A stretch of 64,000 nucleotides of DNA from Anaerolineae bacterium (GCA_029907105.1 JARYMM010000003.1:1-64000); one strand, 5' to 3'; counted from the first letter of the stretch, positions 32,254 through 41,515 are shown. Made by a program: numbers and translations. Notes: generated by a model not told the origin, from the letters alone.

Positions 32254-33238
32254 GGCCTTTATACCTCCCATCATCCGTCTCTCTCCATCTGCCCTCTTCC
32301 ATCTTCCGTTCCAGCACCTCCAGCCGTTCGCCGGTGCTGACAATCAACTCGGCCACGAAGCCGACGAGGATGAGCAACAGCCCGGCCAGGGCCAGGCCGC
32401 CCGCCAGCCAGAAGATGGGCCGCTTCTGCGTCTGCTCCTGGAAGAACCAGAAATAGGCCAGGACAAGGAAAGTCACGGCGCTGATGGCCAGGCTGGTCAG
32501 CCCCAAACCGCCAAAGAAGCGCATGGGCGCCTGGCTGAAGGTGAGCAGAAAACGGATCACCAGCACGTCGAGGAGGCTGATGGGAATGCGGCTGAGGCCG
32601 AAATGGGACCTGCCCGCCTGCCGAGGATACCAGTTGGTGCGCACCTCGCCGATGCGGTAGCCCTGGTGAGCGGCGATGTGCAGCAGGAAGCGGTGCCAGT
32701 CGGAGCGCAGCGGCGGCAGTGTCTCCATCACCTGGCGGCGAAAGCCCTTGATCCAGTTCATGTCGTGGGCCGGCACGCCGAACAGCAGGCGGGAAACGGC
32801 ATTGTAGATGGCCGAGGTCACGACTTTGCCGCCCTGTCGCCCCTGCCGCCAGCCGGCCACCACATCGTACCCTTCGTCAAGCCTGGCCAGCAGCTTAGGG
32901 ATATCCTCCTCGGGATCCGATTCCAGGTCGGCGGGCAGGAAGAGGATGACATCGCCGCGCACGGCGCGGAAGCCGGTGCGCAGGGCGGCCGTCATGCCCA
33001 GATTGCGTCGGTGGCGGATCAGCCGCAGGAAAGGATAGTCTGCCTGCAGCGCGGCGGCCACCTCGCCTGTGCCGTCGCTGGAGCCATCGTCCACCAGCAC
33101 CAGTTCCCCGCGTACTCCCAGCGCGGCGAAGGCCCGCCCCACCTTCTCCACGAGGGTGGGGATGTTGTCAGCCTCATCCTTGGCGGGGACGAGAACAGAC
33201 ACGAAGGTGGAGCTATTCTCAGTCACGTTCGTTTTCAC
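32231..33238 (-). CDS. Family 2 glycosyltransferase (DPM1/DPG-synthase-like) with two membrane helices
   Basis: 335 residues. GT-A domain: VSVLVPAKDEADNIPTLV, the DDGSSDGT nucleotide motif, LPADLESDPEEDIPKLL (DxD-like) and DMNWIKGFRR, as in undecaprenyl/dolichyl-phosphate sugar transferases. The C-terminus has two helices (about 240-310) and a charged tail. It probably charges a lipid carrier with a sugar for envelope glycans, fitting the sugar locus upstream. The start is GTG at 33238 (GTG at 33226 is an alternative), overlapping a PIN gene. Confidence 0.88.
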   Translation of the reverse strand: MKTNVTENSSTFVSVLVPAKDEADNIPTLVEKVGRAFAALGVRGELVLVDDGSSDGTGEVAAALQADYPFLRLIRHRRNLGMTAALRTGFRAVRGDVILFLPADLESDPEEDIPKLLARLDEGYDVVAGWRQGRQGGKVVTSAIYNAVSRLLFGVPAHDMNWIKGFRRQVMETLPPLRSDWHRFLLHIAAHQGYRIGEVRTNWYPRQAGRSHFGLSRIPISLLDVLVIRFLLTFSQAPMRFFGGLGLTSLAISAVTFLVLAYFWFFQEQTQKRPIFWLAGGLALAGLLLILVGFVAELIVSTGERLEVLERKMEEGRWRETDDGRYKGHENEGTD

Positions 33239-33689
33239 GCTCTGCTTGCTCTAGCACAGCCAGGCATTCTTCCGGTGTCCAAACTGGGATGCGTTCAACA
33301 AGCTTCCCAAAATGGTAGTCATAAGTGATGATGGCATCGCAGTTGGCCTCCAAGGCCATCCCTGCGTGACCCACATCGCTGATATCAAGCAATTGCAGGC
33401 GATGTTGCCAGAGGCTCAACCTCTCACGTTCCAGAAACGGCTTCACTAATAATGGCAGACTAAGCAGTTGGACAAGGCCCAAGCGAACAACTTCGCTTAC
33501 ATCATCCGCAGGCCACTTTTCGGCCACATAGCCATAAAGCTCAGGGAAAAGGTAGAACGAAACTGCCCCTTCCACCTTACGGCTAGAAATAGCAGCGAAA
33601 AGGGATTGCGTTGGAGGGAATCTCTCCTCTTCGGAGAACTCGCCATAGAGATAGACGAGCACTACGGAACTGTCAAGGTAGACTCTCAT
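33219..33689 (-). CDS. PIN-domain toxin
   Basis: 156 residues. VYLDSSVVLVYLYGE holds the first catalytic Asp, VSFYLFPELYGYV the Glu, DISDVGHAGMALEANCDAIITYDYHF the last Asp residues. A VapC-like RNase is expected. It overlaps its antitoxin by 17 bp upstream and the GT2 gene by 20 bp downstream, so the TA pair is wired into the glycosyltransferase transcript. Confidence 0.88.
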   Translation of the reverse strand: MRVYLDSSVVLVYLYGEFSEEERFPPTQSLFAAISSRKVEGAVSFYLFPELYGYVAEKWPADDVSEVVRLGLVQLLSLPLLVKPFLERERLSLWQHRLQLLDISDVGHAGMALEANCDAIITYDYHFGKLVERIPVWTPEECLAVLEQAERENERD

Positions 33690-34044
33690 TCATTGGCTCC
33701 GTCTTGTTCTCAGGAGAATGCCACTTCCGTGTTGCACCACCGGCAGCCACCACATCAAACCAGTCCTGATGAGCTTCAATGGTCTCGGAGGCTTTTTGCC
33801 TGACCTCGCGAAGCGTTTCAAGCATATCTTCAGAGGTATCCATATGCTTCAGAAGCTCACGCAGCTTCGTACGCGCCTTGGAAACCTCTTCTGGCTGTTT
33901 CAGATATTGCTCCACTGCTTCTACGACCAGTGCGTCAGCTTCCACACCTCGACGCCGTGCCATGCTCTCAATCTGCCTCAGCAAATCCCTGGGCCAGGTA
34001 ATAACCATTGTAGGTGCTTCCATTTCCAATACGGCTTGCGACAT
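33673..34044 (-). CDS. Ribbon-helix-helix antitoxin
   Basis: 123 residues. The N-terminal MVITWPRDLLRQIESMARRRGVEADALVVEAVEQYL is split here as strand (VITWPRDL) and two helices (RQIESMAR, ADALVVEAVEQ), the RHH DNA-binding fold. A long charged C-terminal region should bind the PIN toxin. GGAGGAGG precedes the ATG. Confidence 0.83.
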   Translation of the reverse strand: MSQAVLEMEAPTMVITWPRDLLRQIESMARRRGVEADALVVEAVEQYLKQPEEVSKARTKLRELLKHMDTSEDMLETLREVRQKASETIEAHQDWFDVVAAGGATRKWHSPENKTEPMNESLP

Positions 34045-34115
34045 GCTCTATCCTCCTCCTAACCACAGGCGATGCATCACCTCGAGAAATCTTCACTTCT
34101 TTGTGATTTCCTGTT

Positions 34116-34144
34116 CTTATAGCATGCTTTACCGCTCCTGACAA
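34116..34144 (-). promoter_or_regulatory. Promoter of the RHH-PIN module
   Basis: Minus strand TTGTCA (34144-34139), 17-bp spacer, TATAAG (34121-34116) with TGC extension. Confidence 0.7.
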
Positions 34145-34151
34145 TCTGCCT

Positions 34152-35258
34152 TCATCCCACGAATTCCACCACCGCCTGTACGACGCGTTGCTGTTGCTCG
34201 TCGCTCAGTTCGGGATACATGGGCAGCGACACCACCTCGTCGGCACAGGCCTCGCTGACCGGGAAATCGCCCCGCCGATAACCCAGGCCCCTATACGCCG
34301 GCTGCAAATGCAGGGGCAGCGGATAGTGGATGACAACGCCGATGCCCTGGGCCTTGAGATGCTCCACCAATTCGTCGCGGCGCGGCGTGCGGATGACGTA
34401 GCAATGGTAGATGTGCTGGACGTGCGCCGGCGCTGCGGGCGTGATCACCTCCGTGTGGGCGAAAAGCTCGTTGTAGCGCGCGGCGCGCGCCCGCCGCGCC
34501 GCGTTCCACTCATCCAGGTAGCGCAGCTTGACGCTCAGGATGGCCGCCTGCAGGGCGTCGAGGCGGTAGCCCCAGCCCAGTTCATCGTGCTCGTACTTGC
34601 TGACGCGGCCGTGGTCGCGCAGCTTGCGCACCCGGCCCATCAGCTCTCCATCGCTGCTCACGACCAGACCACCGTCACCATAGCAACCCAGGTTCTTGCT
34701 GGGATAAAAGCTGAAACAGGCCAGGTCGCCGAAGCTGCCGACGCGACGGCCGCGGTAGACCGCACCGTGCGCCTGTGCGGCGTCCTCGATGACCCGCAGG
34801 CCATGCCGCCGGGCGATGTCGAGGATGGCGTCCATTTCCGCCGGCTGGCCGTAGAGGTGCACGGGCATAATCACTTTGGTGCGCGGGGTGATGGCCGCTT
34901 CGATCCTCTCCGCATCAATGTTGTAGGACCGCGCATCAATGTCCACGAACACCGGACGGGCGCCGGTCTGCGAGATGGCTTCACCGCTGGCGAAGAAGGT
35001 GAACGGCGTGGTGATGACCTCATCGCCGGGGCCGACGCCGCAGGCCAGCAGTGCCAGATGCAGGGCCGCCGTGCCTGTGGCCACGCCCACGGCCTGCTCG
35101 ACGCCGCAGTAGGCGGCAAAGGCCTCCTCGAAGGCCTGCACTTCCGGCCCCAGGATGAAACCGCAATGATCCAGCACCCGTTGGATGGCCGAGTCTATCT
35201 CCGGCTTGATGCGCGCATATTGCGCCTGAAGGTCAACGAGAGGAATGTGGGTAGTCAT
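34152..35258 (-). CDS. DegT/DnrJ/EryC1/StrS aminotransferase
   Basis: 368-residue PLP-dependent sugar aminotransferase. IPLVDLQAQYARIKPEID, GVATGTAALHLALLACGVG, ITTPFTFFASGEAI, VIEDAAQAHGA and the PLP lysine in SFYPSKNLGCYGDGG are all present. Close to WbpE/WlbC-type enzymes that aminate C3 of a nucleotide-linked keto sugar; the dehydrogenase at 41578 and acyltransferase at 39828 would supply the steps before and after. AAGGAG is 7 nt upstream; four bases overlap the ATPase gene. Confidence 0.93.
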   Translation of the reverse strand: MTTHIPLVDLQAQYARIKPEIDSAIQRVLDHCGFILGPEVQAFEEAFAAYCGVEQAVGVATGTAALHLALLACGVGPGDEVITTPFTFFASGEAISQTGARPVFVDIDARSYNIDAERIEAAITPRTKVIMPVHLYGQPAEMDAILDIARRHGLRVIEDAAQAHGAVYRGRRVGSFGDLACFSFYPSKNLGCYGDGGLVVSSDGELMGRVRKLRDHGRVSKYEHDELGWGYRLDALQAAILSVKLRYLDEWNAARRARAARYNELFAHTEVITPAAPAHVQHIYHCYVIRTPRRDELVEHLKAQGIGVVIHYPLPLHLQPAYRGLGYRRGDFPVSEACADEVVSLPMYPELSDEQQQRVVQAVVEFVG

Positions 35259-36574
35259 ACGAGTCTCCTTGAGGTTGACAGATTGGTGGACCCGGTAAAA
35301 GCTGCCAGCTTGTCCAGTTCCTGGGTGATACGCTCGATCTCGGCCTGGGCGTGCTCGATTTCATGGATGAGGGGAAGCGGCACGTTGATGCCCTGACGGG
35401 CACGTTGCAGCTCCAGCTCGTGCAGATTCCGCTTCTGCACCTGCAACTGCTGCTGGAGATACTCCGCCTCCTGTTTCTGCCCCTGGATCAGCATCTCCTG
35501 GGTCGTCCGCTCCGAGACACGGGAGTACTCCATCGTCGGCAGTTGCTCCATGTGGGCCTGCAGCCAACGCTCGAAGAAGGTGTTGTGCGCGGCCCAACCG
35601 CCGTCGCGCTCTTGCAGATAGCCCAGCTTGGTCAGGCCGAAGAGGAAGGCGCGCAGAGGAGACGAGCCTATCCCCGTGGCGCGCTGTAAGGCCACCTCGT
35701 CCACAGTGCCATAAGCCGCCACCTGCCGCAGGATGGCCTGCTCGAAGGCCGTGAGATGCCGATAGTCTATCTCGAAGAAATGGGCCAGCATGTCCGTAGG
35801 CTCCAGGTCAGAAGGCGTGATGGGCCGCAGGCGTCCCTCCGCCTCGAACAGACGCTGGCATAGGTACTGGATGAGATAGGGATGATCATTGGTGTGGCGA
35901 CGGATCTCCTGCACCAGCGGCGGAGGCACCTCCACCGGCTGTGGGCCCTGCGTCTGACGGATCAGCGCCTCCGCTGCCGCAGGGGATAGGCCGAAAAGGT
36001 TGCGCAGGCCAAAACCGAAGAGGAAAGGCGACGTCTCCCAGTCCCGGCAGAGATCGTTCAGGCGGCTCAGCGCCCGGGTGGAGGCCATGATCACCCGCAA
36101 CCCCTCCCCCTGCTGCAATTCCGCCCGCAACGAGGCCAGCAGGCGCGGATTCTCCTGGCCGGCCAGGATCAACACCTCGGCTTCGTCCCAGAGCAAAAGC
36201 ACCTTGCGCCCGGCCCGGCGGGCGCGCTGGCGCAGAAGCCGCAACTGGCCGGGCAGGTCTCTCCCCTCCAGTTCTTTCAAATCCAGGCCCACCGGCCGGA
36301 AACGCTCCAGGACATCCTCCACAGCGTACATGAGCCGCTGGCTGAGCTCGGCAAACGTTGAACAGCCCTCCATGTCCTGATAAAGGGGCACATACATCTC
36401 ATCGGCCAGGGTGAGATACTCCAACTGGCGCAACAGTGACGTCTTGCCCATGCGCCGGTTGCCGATGACCCACACGGCGTCCACGGGGCTGTGCAGCAGA
36501 TGGTCAATCAGCGTCTCCCGCCCGTAGTGGTGAGGGCCGCGAACCCAGCCGCCAACGATGTATGGATTGCGCAT
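35255..36574 (-). CDS. AAA/STAND-like ATPase with C-terminal coiled coil
   Basis: 439 residues, no signal peptide. N-terminal NPYIVGGWV and HYGRET lead to Walker A GNRRMGKTSLL (38-48), Walker B KVLLLWDEAEVL, sensor-like VIMASTRALS, then a winged-helix-like domain (about 250-330) and a Gln/Glu-rich coiled coil (about 355-430). The same NPYI...G...GKT layout occurs in the ATPase part of the next protein, from whose gene it is 6 bp away. Probably its cytoplasmic partner. I do not recognise a named family beyond AAA/STAND. Confidence 0.8.
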   Translation of the reverse strand: MRNPYIVGGWVRGPHHYGRETLIDHLLHSPVDAVWVIGNRRMGKTSLLRQLEYLTLADEMYVPLYQDMEGCSTFAELSQRLMYAVEDVLERFRPVGLDLKELEGRDLPGQLRLLRQRARRAGRKVLLLWDEAEVLILAGQENPRLLASLRAELQQGEGLRVIMASTRALSRLNDLCRDWETSPFLFGFGLRNLFGLSPAAAEALIRQTQGPQPVEVPPPLVQEIRRHTNDHPYLIQYLCQRLFEAEGRLRPITPSDLEPTDMLAHFFEIDYRHLTAFEQAILRQVAAYGTVDEVALQRATGIGSSPLRAFLFGLTKLGYLQERDGGWAAHNTFFERWLQAHMEQLPTMEYSRVSERTTQEMLIQGQKQEAEYLQQQLQVQKRNLHELELQRARQGINVPLPLIHEIEHAQAEIERITQELDKLAAFTGSTNLSTSRRLV

Positions 36575-36580
36575 CAGGAA

Positions 36581-39500
36581 TCACTCCTTGCCTGCCGGCA
36601 GCACCTCTTCGGGCGCTCCGGTGGCCGGTGGCAGTTCACCCCAGGCCTGGGTGATCGCCTCGTGGGCCGCTTCCACGTCCGCCAACGTCACCCGGGTACG
36701 CCCGGCGGCCAGCATGCGGTTCACCGCCTCCAGGCAATACTGCTGAATGCGATGCGGTCGCCCCTCCCCGTAGGTGATGATCTGCTCCACCGCCTGGTCA
36801 TCGTAGCGGTAGATGCCCTTGACCGGCTCGGTGATCAGCTCCCGCGCCTCCTCTTCGCTGAAGGGGGGAAGCTCCACCTCGTTGAACAGGTTGTACCAGG
36901 GGCTTTCTGGCCGGTCCCACTCCTTGCTGATGTGCACGCCGGCCACCACCGCGCCCAGGTTCTGGGCAAAATCCTGCATGAAAATGCGGCGCAACTGCAC
37001 CTGAACGATCCGCTCATAGGTGTCAATCACGTCCATCTCGTCCATGAGCAGGATGATGCGGATCTCCTTGGACGTGGTCTCCCGCAGGGCCGCCAACAAC
37101 TGGGAGAAATCGCGGCTGAAATCCCGGTCGCCATACTCCTGAGAGCTCTCCGCCCTGAAGAGCAGGGGCGGCAGCTCGGGCAACAAGGCGCCGACACTCT
37201 GGACGATCCCTTCCATCAAGGTGTGGAACAGGGCGGCCTCCGGTGTGCCTTCCAGGTCAATCAGGACAGGGATAAAGCGGTACTCCGGATCGCTGTCTTC
37301 GCGCAGGCGGTTGGCCAATTGGTAAAGCAGCGTCGTTTTGCCGATGCGTCGCTCGCCATAAACCATGATGCTGTTGTTGTGCAGGATGTGCAGGATGCGG
37401 CGCAGCAGGTCGGCGCGGCCAAAGAACATGTCCTCGCGGCGGATGGGCTCACCGGAAATGTAGGGGTTGAACTTGCGCTTCAGTGCCTCCCGCGCCTTGC
37501 GCTGCGTCTGCCTTCTGGAGACGGTAAACAATAGCAGCGCCCCCACAGCGGTCAGCATGATCGTCACAATGGCGCCGAAAGCGGGAACGGGCAAGGCCAG
37601 CGGCTGTCCGAACCAGGGCAGGATCACCGCCGCACTGACCCTGATGGGCAGGATTACAGGCTGAGAGTAATTGAAATCCTCGTCGCGTATCTGCAAATGG
37701 AAGGTGTAGTCACCCGGTGCCAGGCGATTGTAGGATACCAGCCCCTCGCGGCAGAGGCGCCAGTTCTCTTCGACCCCCTCCAGATAACAAAGGGATACCA
37801 GGCGCTCCGGTGGCGTGCGCAGGTCACCACCGCCGAAACTGATGGTCAGCGCCTCACCGCTGAGCATGGCAACCTCTTGTCCCTCGTACTTCTGGCCACT
37901 GACGGCGGAAATGTACCCCTTCGGAAGCCCGGCATCGGGTTCGTAGCGGCTGAGCCCGCCCTCCGTCCCCAGCCACACCGCACCCTGATCGTCCTCCAGA
38001 ATGTGCCTGACCAGGTTGTTGGCCAGGCCATCGCTGGCCGTGTAACTGCGCCAGGTGCGGCCATCGTAACGGGTGGCCCCGCTGGGTGTGCCGAACCAGA
38101 GGCCGCCCCGGCTATCCTCGGCGATGGCCACCACGCCGTTAGCGGCCAGGCCATCGGCCACGGTGTACGTGGTCCATTCCCCGCCCTGATAGCGGCTGAC
38201 CCCGCCAGCCCAGGTGCCAAACCACAACGCGCCGTCGTCGCTTTGCAAGATGGCTCGCACCTCGTTGGCGGCGAGCCCCGAGTTGGCCCGGGTGAGCGGC
38301 TCCAGCCACTGCTGACCATCGTAACGGCTCACACCCTCCCGCGTGCCTATCCACAGGATCCCCTGCTCATCTTCCAGGAAGGTCAAGACCCAATCGCTGG
38401 CCAGACCCGGGGTATTGGCCGTCGTCAACGTCTCCCATCGCCGGCCATCGTAACGGCTGAGGCCCTGATGCGTGCCGACCCACAACGTGCCGTCACGGGT
38501 CTGCTCGATGGCGAAGATGGCGTCGGCAGCCAGGCCATGCCCGGCGCTGCTGAACACCTCCCACTCCTGACCATCGAAGCGGGCCAGACCCCAACCATCG
38601 GTGCCCACCCACAACGTGCCCTCGGCCCAGCAAAGAGCCGAAATGCGGTCCGAAGGGAGGCCCACTCTGTCGCTGTCGCCCGGCGAAAGGATGGGATGCC
38701 AGACATGCCCATCGAAGCGCCGCAGGCCGCCCTCTGCACTCCCCAGCAGCAGCTCGCCGTCCGGCCCCCTGGCCAGGGCCCTGATCGTCTCACGAACAGG
38801 CGTTTGCCAGGTGCGGGCATCATAGCGGCTCACACCTCCAACCGTGGCAAACCACAGAGCCCCGTCGGCATCCTGGAGGATGCTGGTGACGTTGTTCGCC
38901 GCCAGGCCATCGGCCGTGGTCAGGCGGGCGAGTTGGCCGCCATCATAGCGGTAGACCCCATAGCCGTTGGTGCCCAGCCAGAGGAAACCGCGATCATCCT
39001 GAGCCAGAGACCACACCTCGGGCACCGGCAAACTGAGCCAGTCCCGTCCGTCAAAATAGCGGACGCCATCCAGTGTGGCCACCCAGAGCCGGCCGTCTCT
39101 GCTCTCCAGCAAACGGTTGACCTGCACCCCGGTCAGCGCCTGGACATCCTGGCAGGCCCGCCATTCAGGTCCCTGGCAGTGTTTCAGGCCCTCATCGGTG
39201 CCTACCCAGAGCGCTCCCTGTGAGTCCAGCAGCAGGGAGGAGATGTTATCGTTGCTCAAAGCGTCCAGGATGGCAAAACTCATCTTCTGCCTGTCCAGGA
39301 CAAACGCCCCGCTGGCAGTGCCGAGCAGCAGCCGCCGCTCATCCACCTCCAGCAGAGAGCGCACATTGCCGTCGGGCAATCCCTGTTCCCGCCGCCAGGC
39401 TATCCACCCCTGACCATCGTAATGGCTGAGGCCTTTGGAGGTGCCGAACCATAGCGTGCCGTCGCTGGCCAGCAGGATCGTCCGCACCAGATTGCCGGCC

Positions 39501-39769
39501 AGTCCGCCCGCCGTGTTCTCCTCAGTAAAGGTCATCCAGCGGCCGTCGAAACGGCTGACACCGCTGCCGTCGGTGCCAAACCAGAGCGCCCCCTGCTGAT
39601 CCTGGATAAGCGTCCATACCTCATTGGCCGCCAGACCATGTTCGGTGGTCAGGAGCCGCCATTCAGGGGCTGACCGTTGCGCCTCCACGGGCCAGGGGAC
39701 GGCAAACATGGATAGGGTAATACAAGCCAGGAAGAGGAAGGTCAACCGAAAAGGGCCTCGTTTCCACAT
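36581..39769 (-). CDS. Transmembrane propeller-sensor ATPase (14 Reg_prop repeats, Y_Y_Y, TM, AAA/STAND)
   Basis: 1062 residues. Signal peptide (1-30); 14 repeats of LWxGTxxG..RYDG type (31-612), enough for two seven-bladed propellers; a Y_Y_Y-like beta domain (about 616-710; YLEGVEENWRLCREG, LAPGDYTFHLQIRDED); one membrane helix (about 728-752); then a cytoplasmic ATPase with NPYISGEPIRREDMFFGR, Walker A GERRIGKTTLL (about 805-815), Walker B RIILLMDEMDV and a C-terminal helical lid ending VTLADVEAAHEAI. The outer part is the known sensor of hybrid two-component and SusR-like regulators, but the histidine kinase is replaced by an ATPase. It may sense extracellular glycan fragments. The ATPase gene downstream is probably co-transcribed. 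Confidence 0.88.
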   Translation of the reverse strand: MWKRGPFRLTFLFLACITLSMFAVPWPVEAQRSAPEWRLLTTEHGLAANEVWTLIQDQQGALWFGTDGSGVSRFDGRWMTFTEENTAGGLAGNLVRTILLASDGTLWFGTSKGLSHYDGQGWIAWRREQGLPDGNVRSLLEVDERRLLLGTASGAFVLDRQKMSFAILDALSNDNISSLLLDSQGALWVGTDEGLKHCQGPEWRACQDVQALTGVQVNRLLESRDGRLWVATLDGVRYFDGRDWLSLPVPEVWSLAQDDRGFLWLGTNGYGVYRYDGGQLARLTTADGLAANNVTSILQDADGALWFATVGGVSRYDARTWQTPVRETIRALARGPDGELLLGSAEGGLRRFDGHVWHPILSPGDSDRVGLPSDRISALCWAEGTLWVGTDGWGLARFDGQEWEVFSSAGHGLAADAIFAIEQTRDGTLWVGTHQGLSRYDGRRWETLTTANTPGLASDWVLTFLEDEQGILWIGTREGVSRYDGQQWLEPLTRANSGLAANEVRAILQSDDGALWFGTWAGGVSRYQGGEWTTYTVADGLAANGVVAIAEDSRGGLWFGTPSGATRYDGRTWRSYTASDGLANNLVRHILEDDQGAVWLGTEGGLSRYEPDAGLPKGYISAVSGQKYEGQEVAMLSGEALTISFGGGDLRTPPERLVSLCYLEGVEENWRLCREGLVSYNRLAPGDYTFHLQIRDEDFNYSQPVILPIRVSAAVILPWFGQPLALPVPAFGAIVTIMLTAVGALLLFTVSRRQTQRKAREALKRKFNPYISGEPIRREDMFFGRADLLRRILHILHNNSIMVYGERRIGKTTLLYQLANRLREDSDPEYRFIPVLIDLEGTPEAALFHTLMEGIVQSVGALLPELPPLLFRAESSQEYGDRDFSRDFSQLLAALRETTSKEIRIILLMDEMDVIDTYERIVQVQLRRIFMQDFAQNLGAVVAGVHISKEWDRPESPWYNLFNEVELPPFSEEEARELITEPVKGIYRYDDQAVEQIITYGEGRPHRIQQYCLEAVNRMLAAGRTRVTLADVEAAHEAITQAWGELPPATGAPEEVLPAGKE

Positions 39770-39827
39770 CGCCAGACTCTCCCTCGAAAATAAACCCGGT
39801 GTGTTTTCGTCCTTTCGTGCTCCGACC

Positions 39828-40460
39828 TCAATACGGGTGCTCCATCAGCCCGTAGGGGCATTCCAGTTGCTCAATCTGCCTGATCACCCGCGCCGGGTTG
39901 CCCACCACCACCGCCCGCGGGGGGACGTCTTCCACTACCACCGAGCCTGCACCCACCAGGGCCATCTCGCCGATGGTGATGTCAGGCATGAGCGTGACGT
40001 TAGCGCCCACCTTGGCCCCGCGCTTGATGGTCGCCCCCTTGATGCACTCCTTGGCCTGGGGACAGCGGGGATGCAACACGTTAGTGATGGAGACGCACGG
40101 CCCGATCCAGCACTCCTCCTCCAAAACGGTGTATTCGGGCACGAAGACGTTGGAATGGATGCGCACCCCGCGGCCGATGCGCACGTGGTGCTCGACGACG
40201 GTGTGACTGCCGATGCTCACATCGTCGCCGATGTCGTTGTATTCGCGGATCAGGACGCCATGCCCGGTTTGCACCCGCTTGCCCAACCGATTGCCGGCGT
40301 AGATGACGGTATGGGATCGGATGATGCACTGGTCACCGATGACGGTGGGCAGCTCGCCAGGCGCGGCGCCGCGCGGCGGATGCCCCAGAATCACAAAATC
40401 GCCGATCTGCACGTTCTTTCCCATCTGAACCTGGGGATAAATCTTGTACGTTGTCTCCAT
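39828..40460 (-). CDS. Hexapeptide-repeat sugar N-acyltransferase (WbpD/WlbB-like)
   Basis: 210 residues folding as a left-handed beta helix: repeated hexapeptides (VQIGDFVILG, VSIGSHTVVEHH, IGRGVRIHSNVFV, IKRGAKVGANVTLMPDI) and the closing VGAGSVVVEDVPPRAVVVGNPARV. It should acetylate the 3-amino sugar made by the DegT enzyme. The start METTYKIYPQVQ at 40460 is chosen for homology; the open frame further upstream is repeat DNA. The region 40461-40663 holds a CCTGGAAAATGAACCATCCC motif (minus strand, 40546-40527). Confidence 0.87.
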   Translation of the reverse strand: METTYKIYPQVQMGKNVQIGDFVILGHPPRGAAPGELPTVIGDQCIIRSHTVIYAGNRLGKRVQTGHGVLIREYNDIGDDVSIGSHTVVEHHVRIGRGVRIHSNVFVPEYTVLEEECWIGPCVSITNVLHPRCPQAKECIKGATIKRGAKVGANVTLMPDITIGEMALVGAGSVVVEDVPPRAVVVGNPARVIRQIEQLECPYGLMEHPY

Positions 40461-40663
40461 AAACTGACCTGTGTCAAACTGTGACTTTGGGGCCTGGTAG
40501 CAGTCTAATCTGTGGGGGGGAGTCCTGGGATGGTTCATTTTCCAGGAAAACAGGTTGACACCTTGTGCGTTCGATATTTGCCCCTCCCCCCTGCCCCCCA
40601 TCGCCGCTTCGCAGCGTGAGGAGGGGGAGGAGGCAGCACTGCCAATGCTGGAGAAGGCCAGAC

Positions 40664-41515
40664 ATGAAACAGACATCCGCTACCAGGAGGGCCAGAGCTC
40701 TCACCGTGTTTCTTTTCGTCGCCGTCAATCTGCTCTTTCCTCTCACCACCCTCGCTGCACCTGCCCGGCAGGGGCAGATACACACCGTTCAACCGGGCGA
40801 GACGCTAAGCAGCATCGCCGCACGCTACGGCGTCAGCCTGTCCGCCATCATGCAGGCCAACGGCATCTCCAATGCCAATGTCATCTACGTCGGCCAACGG
40901 CTGACGATTCCCGCCGGCAGCAGCGGCACAGTCCAGACCCATGCTGCAACCACAACCAGCGGAAGCAGCTCGGGTTACGGTAGCGACTCAGCGGAGATAT
41001 GCGACAAGTACACGGTACGTTTCAGAGACAGCCTCTCGATGATCGCTGGCCGCTACAACGTCACAGTGGAAAGCATTCGCCAGGCCAACGGGCCGTTGGG
41101 CTCGTTCATCTGGCCCGGTCTGACGCTCAATATACCCTGCAGTGCCACCTACCTCCACAGCCCGGAAAGAAACCCTGTTTACCAGCCCACCCCATACGAA
41201 GACGATTGCCCGTCAACGGCTGACAGATACCAGGTGCGCTCCGGTGACACCCTGGCCAGGATCGCCAGGCGCTGCGGTGTCTCCCCCCAGGCCATCCGGG
41301 AAATGAACGGCCTGCGCAGCGATACCATCTACGTCGGCCAATGGCTGATCATCCGGGGACCCGGCAGGGCGACGGCCACGCCGACCAGCTATTACGTGCC
41401 CACACCCACGCCCACCTTCACCCCGACGCCGGCCTGGGCAGGGGTGACGCCGACCGCAACCCCCACAGCGGCACTGTCAGGTTGGGAGGTTTTCCCGACG
41501 CCACAGGGCCGGTAG
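40664..41515 (+). CDS. Secreted protein with three LysM domains
   Basis: 283 residues. Signal peptide (about 1-33), LysM 1 (HTVQPGETLSSIAARYGVS, 40-83), LysM 2 (YTVRFRDSLSMIAGRYNVT, 115-160), LysM 3 (YQVRSGDTLARIARRCGVS, 205-250) and a Thr-Pro-rich tail. It should bind peptidoglycan outside the cell; no catalytic domain is present. GAGAAGG precedes the ATG. It is the only plus-strand gene inside an otherwise minus-strand sugar locus. Confidence 0.88.
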   Translation: MKQTSATRRARALTVFLFVAVNLLFPLTTLAAPARQGQIHTVQPGETLSSIAARYGVSLSAIMQANGISNANVIYVGQRLTIPAGSSGTVQTHAATTTSGSSSGYGSDSAEICDKYTVRFRDSLSMIAGRYNVTVESIRQANGPLGSFIWPGLTLNIPCSATYLHSPERNPVYQPTPYEDDCPSTADRYQVRSGDTLARIARRCGVSPQAIREMNGLRSDTIYVGQWLIIRGPGRATATPTSYYVPTPTPTFTPTPAWAGVTPTATPTAALSGWEVFPTPQGR

